Source: Planctomycetaceae bacterium (GTDB lineage Bacteria > Planctomycetota > UBA8742 > UBA2392 > JABWBM01). Taken from it: 36,815 nucleotides of DNA. The stretch covers positions 1-36,815 of the forward strand of contig JABWBM010000009.1 in assembly GCA_013360495.1 (NCBI GenBank), in the 5' to 3' direction. The translations under genes and the position numbers were made by a program. The notes beneath the pieces are model-generated. The model saw only the letters and a list, made by a program, of their open reading frames with translations. It did not search any database and had not been told where the DNA came from. Below are positions 31,100 to 36,815 of the stretch, piece after piece. Numbering within the stretch: position 1 is the stretch's first letter; every line of letters starts with the position of its first letter.

Positions 31100-32497
31100 A
31101 TGGCAGCTACACGCAAAGAGAAAGACTCGATGGGCGAGCTGGAAGTCCCGTCCGATCGCTATTACGGCGCACAGACCGCGCGCTCCATGATGAACTTCAA
31201 GATCGGCGGCGAACGCATGCCCAAGGAAATCGTGCGCGCGTTTGGCATCCTCAAGAAGGCGTCGGCCCAAGCCAACAAGGAACTTGGCCTGCTGGACGAG
31301 AAGCTCTGCACATTGATCAGTCAGGCCGCCGATGAGGTGATCGCGGGCAAGCTCGACGACCACTTCCCCCTCGTGGTGTGGCAGACGGGCTCTGGCACCC
31401 AGAGCAACATGAACGTCAACGAAGTCATCTCCAACCGCGCCATCGAAATCGCGGGCGGTAAACTCGGCTCCAAGGAACCCGTCCACCCCAACGACCACGT
31501 AAACAAGTCGCAATCGTCCAACGACACCTTCCCGACGGCCATGCACATCGCCGCCGTGGAAGCGATCGAGGGTTACCTCTTCCCTCGCGCGGACAAGCTG
31601 ATCAAGACGCTCAAGGAGAAGTCGAAGAAGTACATGAGTGTGGTGAAGATCGGCCGCACGCACCTGCAGGATGCGACGCCGATCACGCTCGGTCAGGAAA
31701 TATCCGGCTGGGTGGCGCAGCTCGAACACGCCATGGAAGCGGTCAAAGCGACGCTGCCCCAACTGCGCGAACTGGCGCTGGGCGGTACCGCCGTCGGCAC
31801 CGGCCTCAACACGCATCCCAAGTATCCCGACCTCGCGGCGAAAAAGATCAGCGAGATATCCAAGCGCGAATTCGTCTCGGCGCCCAACAAGTTCGCGGCG
31901 CTTGCTGGACATGACGCGCTGGTGGGCAGTTCTGGCGCGCTCAAACAGACGGCGGCAGCCTGCATGAAAATCGCCAACGATGTGCGCTGGCTCGCCTCCG
32001 GCCCACGTTCAGGCTTGGGCGAGATCATCATCCCCGAGAACGAGCCGGGCAGCTCCATCATGCCGGGCAAGGTCAACCCGACGCAGTGCGAAGCCATGAC
32101 CATGGTGTGCTGTCAGGTGATGGGCAACGACGCCGCCATCGGCTTTGCCGGCTCTCAGGGCAACTTCGAGCTGAACGTCTTCAAACCCGTGATCATCCAC
32201 AACTTCCTACAGTCGGTTCGATTGCTTGCCGACGCCATGGAGAGCTTCAACGATCACTGCGCCGTTGGCATCGAGCCGAACACGGCAACGATCACGCGGC
32301 ATCTCAACAACTCGCTGATGCTGGTGACGGCTTTGAACCCGCACATTGGCTACGACAACGCAGCGAAAATCGCCAAGCACGCCCACAAGCACGGCTCGAC
32401 GCTGCGCGAAGCAGCGATTGAATTGAAGCTGCTCTCCGGCGAGGATTTCGACAAGTTCATCAAGCCCGAGGATATGGTCGGTCCGCTGAAGAGGTAA
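31100..32497 (+). CDS. fumC: fumarate hydratase, class II
   Basis: FumC interconverts fumarate and malate in the TCA cycle as an oxygen-stable tetramer. The 465-aa length is typical. Motifs: [14 protein letters not shown] at the start, [22 protein letters not shown], the [22 protein letters not shown] region with the B-site residues, [18 protein letters not shown], and the fumarase signature [15 protein letters not shown] with the active-site serine. GGAG lies eight bases before the ATG. The gene converges on riboflavin synthase. Confidence 0.97.
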   Translation: MAATRKEKDSMGELEVPSDRYYGAQTARSMMNFKIGGERMPKEIVRAFGILKKASAQANKELGLLDEKLCTLISQAADEVIAGKLDDHFPLVVWQTGSGTQSNMNVNEVISNRAIEIAGGKLGSKEPVHPNDHVNKSQSSNDTFPTAMHIAAVEAIEGYLFPRADKLIKTLKEKSKKYMSVVKIGRTHLQDATPITLGQEISGWVAQLEHAMEAVKATLPQLRELALGGTAVGTGLNTHPKYPDLAAKKISEISKREFVSAPNKFAALAGHDALVGSSGALKQTAAACMKIANDVRWLASGPRSGLGEIIIPENEPGSSIMPGKVNPTQCEAMTMVCCQVMGNDAAIGFAGSQGNFELNVFKPVIIHNFLQSVRLLADAMESFNDHCAVGIEPNTATITRHLNNSLMLVTALNPHIGYDNAAKIAKHAHKHGSTLREAAIELKLLSGEDFDKFIKPEDMVGPLKR

Positions 32498-32531
32498 CGG
32501 CATTCGCCGTATCACCCTAAAAACGGCGAAC

Positions 32532-32572
32532 ACCCGGGTGGTGGGGTGGGTGTTGCGGTGGTTCCCGGGTGA
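32532..32572. repeat. CACCCGGG/CCCGGGTG inverted repeat with G-rich centre
   Basis: CACCCGGG (32532-32539) and CCCGGGTG (32565-32572) are perfect arms. The loop is strongly G-rich (GGTGGTGGGGTGGGTG). It follows fumC and may form a hairpin or G-rich structure at its 3' end. Confidence 0.4.
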
Positions 32573-32585
32573 ACGCCTCAAGAGT

Positions 32586-32610
32586 CGTCGTTACACAAGC
32601 AGTAACGACG
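32586..32610. terminator. hairpin between convergent fumC and riboflavin synthase
   Basis: CGTCGTTAC (32586-32594) and GTAACGACG (32602-32610) form a perfect 9-bp stem with a 7-base loop. It lies 13 bases after the stop codon of the minus-strand gene. No T-tract is seen on either strand, so terminator function is not proven. Confidence 0.4.
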
Positions 32611-32622
32611 GACTGCTCCTCC

Positions 32623-33228
32623 CTATTCCCGGGAATCGCGATTTTCCAGCGATTTTCGCACGTATTTCCCGAGCATATCGGCTTCGAGGTTCACCGCATC
32701 GCCAACCTTGCGCTCGCGCAGGTTCGTCACCTCCCACGTGTGCGGCACGATCGCCACCGTGAATGATTTCTTCTCCAACGCCGCGATGGTCAGCGAGATG
32801 CCGTCCACGCAAACGCTCCCTTTATGGATGCACTGGGCGCAAAACTCTGCGGACGTGGCGATACGCAGGCGCCTTTCACCGCCGGAAAGGTCGATAGCTT
32901 CGATGGTCCCGATACCGTCCACATGCCCCTGAACCATATGGCCGTCGATGCGCTCGCCGAATTTCAGCGCCCGTTCGATATTGACAAGCGAACCTGTTTT
33001 CAAGCCAACGAGGCTGGTCAAGCGCAACGTCTCCGGCACGACGTCGAAACTGGCGAGCATCCCCTTCAACTCGCTTATGGTGAGACAGCAACCGTTGACG
33101 GCGATGGAATCGCCGAGACGCACCTCGCCCTTCCACGATTCTGGCACACGAACGGAAAGGCGCAGACCCGTTGCGCTCGCGCGCGCTGCCTCCACGTTCA
33201 ATGCGGCTTCAACGATACCGGTAAACAT
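32623..33228 (-). CDS. ribE: riboflavin synthase, alpha subunit
   Basis: Riboflavin synthase dismutates two 6,7-dimethyl-8-ribityllumazines to riboflavin. The 201-aa product starts with the family opening MFTGIVE and shows the two repeated lumazine-binding barrels: GDSIAVNGCCLTI with DVVPETLRLTSL, then GHMVQGHVDGIG with KGSVCVDGISLTIA and ending DMLGKYVRK. The start at 33228 is fixed by MFTGIVE; a longer open frame to 33519 is rejected. No Shine-Dalgarno site is present, but GATAAT lies seven bases upstream. No riboflavin riboswitch is visible upstream; the preceding gene's stop is only 46 bases away. Confidence 0.95.
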   Translation of the reverse strand: MFTGIVEAALNVEAARASATGLRLSVRVPESWKGEVRLGDSIAVNGCCLTISELKGMLASFDVVPETLRLTSLVGLKTGSLVNIERALKFGERIDGHMVQGHVDGIGTIEAIDLSGGERRLRIATSAEFCAQCIHKGSVCVDGISLTIAALEKKSFTVAIVPHTWEVTNLRERKVGDAVNLEADMLGKYVRKSLENRDSRE

Positions 33229-33235
33229 GAGCGGG

Positions 33236-33264
33236 ATTATCGGCCCCCCACCGCGAGGACGCAA
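33236..33264 (-). promoter_or_regulatory. promoter of riboflavin synthase, probably leaderless
   Basis: On the minus strand TTGCGT (-35; 33259-33264, 3/6), 17 bases, GATAAT (-10; 33236-33241, 5/6), then seven bases to the ATG. There is no ribosome site. The surrounding GCCGATAA also matches a sigma-28 -10, but no TAAA is found at the right distance. Confidence 0.35.
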
Positions 33265-33274
33265 CGGAACACCG

Positions 33275-34837
33275 CTAATTCTTTTGCGGGGCTTCGAGTT
33301 TGAGCCGGTCCATGCGCGAGCGGGCCACCGTGCGGCGGTTGGCATCTTCGACAATGGATGAGCGCGCGAGGTAATTGTCGTAGTCTTCGATGGCGCCGGC
33401 GGCGTCGCCTGACTGTTCACGGATTGACGCCCAGATAAAGTAGAAGATCGGATCCCGGTCGTCGATGTCACGAAGGCGATTGACCCATAACGTCGCCTGC
33501 TCAAAGTCCTGAACACCATAAATCGGGAAGGTGTACAGTTCGATCAGCAGTAAAATCGTCATCTTGCGGTAGCTGCGGGCCTCCTTGATCGCGAACTGCA
33601 TTTCCTCGCCGAAACGGCCCACGAGGTTGTTCATGAAAATGTTAGACTCGTCCCCAGCGGCGATTTTCTCTTGTTCTTCGACGTGTTCCACTCGTTGCTT
33701 TTCGCGTTCTTCGTCGAGGCGGACGAATTCGCGAAGGTTGGCGATGGCGTCAGCGAATTCGCGTTTGACGTGAGGGCGAAGCTCGCTGTCATGACGCCCT
33801 TCGTCGCAATAAAAGCTGCGGATGACTTCCGCCTCGCGCTCCGCCGGAATGTTCGCAAGCTTTGTCGCGGCATCGCGTTTCGCGTCTTCAAGCGCCTTAT
33901 TCAGCCAGAACTGTCCAAAGGCGACATGCACGAACGCGAGGTCGCGCTTGGTACCGGCGTGCCAGGGCGCGCCGGATTCGAGTTGGGTATAGAGCTTGAG
34001 CGCGTATTCGAGGCGTTCGAGCGAACGCTGCTCCCAGTAAAACGCGCAGGTCTTCGCGCCCTCGCGCAGGGTCGCGAGCGTCGCGGCGGCGTCGTCAAAA
34101 CGCCGTTGATCAAGGTCAAAGCGGATGGCGTCGACGTAGGTCGAATCCTCCGCCCATGTACGGCCAGTCAAGAGCTTGAGCTTCGGATCGGGATTCTTCG
34201 ATATGGGCGGGGCGTCCTCGAAATATTGGCGGGTTTCGTAGCACCGAATGTAGCGGACGCGGAAATTGTCGTACTCGGCGCGGAGGTCTGAAAGTTTTCC
34301 GAAAAAACCGGGGTCATTGGGGCTCAGCGTTTTGAGAGACGACACCTTCTCCGAAAAGGCGCGAAGCTCAAGTTCCATGCCGAGAAAATCCCGCATTTTC
34401 TTGTCGTGAAAAACCAGGTGCTCCGAAAACGCCATGATTGCCAGCCCTTGACGGGCCTTGAATTCATTGGGGCTGTCCTTGAGAACGTCCTCGAAAAGCT
34501 GCCTCGCGCCGGGAACGTGGCGCATGCTGATGTTTTCGAAGAAGGGGTCGTTCTGCCCCAATTGCATCAGGCTATACGCCTGAATGACTCGCGCGCGCAA
34601 ATCTTTTGGGTCGATCTCGCGTGCAAGAGTCGCGTATTTATAAGCTTTGTCATAGTGGCCTTCGTCGTATTGCGATGCGGCTTCCTTGACGTCGGCGTCA
34701 AGCCGTTCCTGCTGTTTGTCGTCGAGGCCGCTTGAGAAAAGACTGCACGCGGGGAATAGCGCGCTCGCGATGAGAGCGACAAACGCGATCATCAATGGCA
34801 TGGATCCAATGTGGTGAAATCGCTTCACGATGGTCAT
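33275..34837 (-). CDS. TPR-like lipoprotein, 520 aa
   Basis: The N-terminus (MPLMIAFVALIASALFPACS) is a lipoprotein-type signal with Cys31, though FPAC is not a canonical lipobox. Helical TPR-like repeats follow: ASQYDEGHYDKAYKYATLAREIDPKDLRARVIQAYSLMQLGQ is a clear TPR near residue 50, and DIDDRDPIFYFIWASIREQSGDAAGAIEDYDNYLAR near the C-terminus is another. The central part is charged (REFVRLDEEREKQRVEHVEEQEK). No enzyme motif is seen; a role in outer-membrane or periplasmic assembly is possible. The start at 34837 has no strong ribosome site; the ATG at 34801 is an alternative. It lies 46 bases upstream of riboflavin synthase, in the same direction. Confidence 0.75.
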   Translation of the reverse strand: MTIVKRFHHIGSMPLMIAFVALIASALFPACSLFSSGLDDKQQERLDADVKEAASQYDEGHYDKAYKYATLAREIDPKDLRARVIQAYSLMQLGQNDPFFENISMRHVPGARQLFEDVLKDSPNEFKARQGLAIMAFSEHLVFHDKKMRDFLGMELELRAFSEKVSSLKTLSPNDPGFFGKLSDLRAEYDNFRVRYIRCYETRQYFEDAPPISKNPDPKLKLLTGRTWAEDSTYVDAIRFDLDQRRFDDAAATLATLREGAKTCAFYWEQRSLERLEYALKLYTQLESGAPWHAGTKRDLAFVHVAFGQFWLNKALEDAKRDAATKLANIPAEREAEVIRSFYCDEGRHDSELRPHVKREFADAIANLREFVRLDEEREKQRVEHVEEQEKIAAGDESNIFMNNLVGRFGEEMQFAIKEARSYRKMTILLLIELYTFPIYGVQDFEQATLWVNRLRDIDDRDPIFYFIWASIREQSGDAAGAIEDYDNYLARSSIVEDANRRTVARSRMDRLKLEAPQKN

Positions 34838-34954
34838 CCCGGCAGGGGTGGAATTCGGGGCGATTCAGGGAGGTTGAACTATAGCATCACATCGAGAATG
34901 AGACAACGCGGGCTGTCATGGGGCAACGTAACGCGCAAAGTCATCGCTTCTTGT

Positions 34955-35028
34955 GTAGCGTCACGCCTATGGCGTGACGGACCTACCATTGATAGTGCGA
35001 AGACGTCACAACACAGTCGTGACGCTAC
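34955..35028. repeat. 74-bp palindromic repeat, diverged copy
   Basis: The ends GTAGCGTCAC and GTGACGCTAC are conserved. The left end folds as CGTCACGCC-TAT-GGCGTGACG, in which the GGC/GCC pair of other copies is swapped to GCC/GGC, so pairing is kept. The right tip is diverged (CGTCAC...GTGACG only). It lies between the TPR lipoprotein gene and the Pro/Ala-rich gene. Confidence 0.8.
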
Positions 35029-35085
35029 AAAAGCACAGGCCTTGCACGCAACGTCTGTCACGGGGGAGTCACGAAGAGTGGCCGT

Positions 35086-36815
35086 TTAGTAGCCGCCGGT
35101 GTAGTACACGAACCACGCGTAAATACCGAGCCCGGAGAGCAGCGCGACAAAACCGAGCATTCCGAGCACGACCTGATACATCGGTTGCTCGCCGACGCCG
35201 ACGGTCTCCTTGCCGATCTTGTCCATCTGCTCGCGGCTGATGACCATGGTCTTCGAGTCGGCAAGGTCAATGGCGTCGCCAATGCGTTTCGTGAGCTTCG
35301 CCTCTGCAGCGCCGATCTGACGCGTGGACACCTTGTCGGTGACCTTGGCGGCTGCCGGCATCTTGGGGGGAGACACGGGCTTTGCGGGTTCGGCGGGTTT
35401 TGGAGCCGCCACGGCCGGAGCTTCGACTTTCGCGGTGGATGGCGCGGATTGAGGAACCGGGGCTTGTGGCGGAGGCGTGACCGGCTTCTTGATCGAGCGC
35501 GTGCCGTTAACCTTGCGCAGGAGTTCCTGCGGGACTTGCTCGCCCTTGGTTTCCAGTTCGTCGGCGATATCGACCAGCAACTCGTTGGCGGCCTTGACCA
35601 GATCCTCATCTGACAAGTCTTCAGTGCGCTCGTAGGCCTTGGTCGATTCTTTTTTCTTCTTGTCATCGGCGGAGGCTGACGCCGGAAGAGGCGCTTCAAT
35701 GATTTTCGTGGCGGCTGCCAGTTCGGCGTCGGCTTTCGCCGCCTCTTCAAGCAGGCTCGATCCCTCTGACGGCGCGTTGAGCTTCGACATGTCAAAGCTC
35801 TTGGTGTCAACACCGGCCGAATCGAGTTGGGAGGACTCTGCTCCACCGAACGTCGAATTGATCAGCGCATCGATATCCAATGTCCCGCCAGACGTTGGCG
35901 CTGCGCCCACGCGGTCTTCGATCTTCGCAATGGCGGATTCGATATCCGTAGACACGGAAGGAGGTATCGGCGGAGGGACGACCGCCTGCGTCGCCGGCCG
36001 TGCGGCTGGAGCGGCCTGTTGCTGAGTCGCGCGTGCTGGCGCCGAAGGCGTGAGTGGCTGTGTCGGCTTCTGCAGTTCCGCTTCGACGTCGAAAGACGGA
36101 AGCTCGGTCGGCGCGTCGCTCCGGTCTTCGCCGGCGAGCGCAGAAGCGGCAGCCGCAGCAATATCGTCGTCAACCGGCTCCGGCGCAACGGCTTCCCGCC
36201 GCGAGGAATCGCCCATGAGGGCCCGGGTTTCGTTCCCATCCGTAATGACAATGTCGTCGTCGTCGATTTCGTCGTCGCCACCACGGGTCAGCTCGCCGAG
36301 TAGTTCTTCGTCCTCGAGTTCTTCCTCGTGTGCGAAATCCTTATCCGGTTCAGGAGACATGGCCGCCGGCAGGCGCTTGGAAATACCAAGGGAAATGGGG
36401 TCGGGCGATTGCACCGCCTCGAAGACGCCGGAAACCGATCCTTCCTTGATAGCCGAATTCAACGCGGCGTCCACGGCTGCAGCGTCTGGCGCCGGCTCTT
36501 GTGGCTTCGCGGGCGGAAGTTTGGTTGTCGGCGCCTTTGGTTGAGGTGGCGGCGGCAACTTCGCAGTCGGCGCCTTGGAAGGCGGAGTGGGTTGTACGGG
36601 CTTCGGCGCTGGGGGGGCGACCTGTTGGGTCGGCGGTTTCGGCGCAACAGCTTGAGGCGGAACGGCTTGCGTTGGCTTTGGGGCTTGAGGAGTTTCCACC
36701 TTTTGCGTGGTACGAGGAACGGGCGCCCCAGCCGGAGCGGGTGTTGGCGTCCCCTCGCCCACCGCGAGTTGCTGGAGGAGCGCCGGATTTGGCGCGTCAA
36801 CGGCGCCATCGGCCA
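35086..36815 (-). CDS. Pro/Ala-rich tail-anchored protein, N-terminus beyond the window
   Basis: The frame is open through the right edge, so the start is not in the window; an internal GTG at 36762 is unlikely to be it. The visible 575 residues are first Pro/Ala/Lys-rich low complexity (about 150 residues with PPQAV, KPPTQQV and PPSKAP repeats). Then comes acidic sequence (HEEELEDEELLGEL, DDEIDDDDIVITDG), more Pro/Ala linkers, and a charged helical segment (VSTRQIGAAEAKLTKRIGDAIDLADSKTMVISREQMDKI). A single transmembrane helix (VVLGMLGFVALLSGLGIYAWFVYY) lies at the extreme C-terminus. This suggests a protein tethered to the inner membrane by its tail, with a disordered region linking to an unseen N-terminal domain. 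Function unknown. Confidence 0.75.
   Translation of the reverse strand, partial: ADGAVDAPNPALLQQLAVGEGTPTPAPAGAPVPRTTQKVETPQAPKPTQAVPPQAVAPKPPTQQVAPPAPKPVQPTPPSKAPTAKLPPPPQPKAPTTKLPPAKPQEPAPDAAAVDAALNSAIKEGSVSGVFEAVQSPDPISLGISKRLPAAMSPEPDKDFAHEEELEDEELLGELTRGGDDEIDDDDIVITDGNETRALMGDSSRREAVAPEPVDDDIAAAAASALAGEDRSDAPTELPSFDVEAELQKPTQPLTPSAPARATQQQAAPAARPATQAVVPPPIPPSVSTDIESAIAKIEDRVGAAPTSGGTLDIDALINSTFGGAESSQLDSAGVDTKSFDMSKLNAPSEGSSLLEEAAKADAELAAATKIIEAPLPASASADDKKKKESTKAYERTEDLSDEDLVKAANELLVDIADELETKGEQVPQELLRKVNGTRSIKKPVTPPPQAPVPQSAPSTAKVEAPAVAAPKPAEPAKPVSPPKMPAAAKVTDKVSTRQIGAAEAKLTKRIGDAIDLADSKTMVISREQMDKIGKETVGVGEQPMYQVVLGMLGFVALLSGLGIYAWFVYYTGGY

Noticed and set aside
33237-33244. GCCGATAA, a perfect sigma-28 -10, before riboflavin synthase
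   Set aside because: No TAAA lies at the required distance and the gene is not motility-related; the GATAAT sigma-70 reading fits equally well.

Overview
The window reads as part of a bacterial chromosome, about 58-60% GC by eye, from a Gram-negative, flagellated free-living bacterium. Supporting signs are lipoprotein and signal-peptide genes, an MsbA-type ABC exporter, a FlgM-like anti-sigma factor, diguanylate cyclase and PilZ proteins, a Hanks-type kinase and large secreted TPR proteins. This mix suggests a Planctomycetota / Lentisphaerota / Sumerlaeota-like lineage, but no marker fixes the phylum. No tRNA, rRNA, IS transposase, prophage or CRISPR array was seen.

Layout. 1-1337: two small conserved hypothetical genes and purE. 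1338-3660 (minus): gatC and gatA, separated by a palindromic repeat element, with a nested inverted repeat after gatA. 3613-4632: flgM-like gene with a sigma-28-like promoter and structured leader, then a 676-base gene-free region with T-tracts. 4633-5559: alpha/beta hydrolase. 5672-8460: HTH-TPR regulator and secreted VWA protein facing an ABC exporter; near-identical 18-bp palindromes lie before the regulator and before the exporter. 8461-11872: ABC exporter, tatD, dapB. 11906-18486 (minus): Ser/Thr kinase, secreted acidic protein, rpoD, dnaG. 18732-24277: two secreted repeat proteins (1390 and 443 aa). 24371-29216: PilZ protein, gamma-glutamylcyclotransferase-like protein, FAD oxidoreductase, exonuclease III, PAS-GAF-GGDEF protein. 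29263-30887 (minus): membrane-anchored lipase-like gene broken by a frameshift. 31100-36815: fumC, riboflavin synthase, TPR lipoprotein, and a Pro/Ala-rich tail-anchored protein running off the window.

How the parts work together. Housekeeping genes cover purine, lysine/peptidoglycan precursor, riboflavin and TCA metabolism, tRNA-dependent amidation, DNA repair, and replication/transcription initiation. They are interspersed with signalling genes. The best-supported regulatory unit is the HTH-TPR regulator with its shared operator. A dispersed 74-82 bp palindromic repeat family (four copies) and start codons 6-8 bases after -10-like hexamers (possible leaderless mRNAs) are the main genome-style features.
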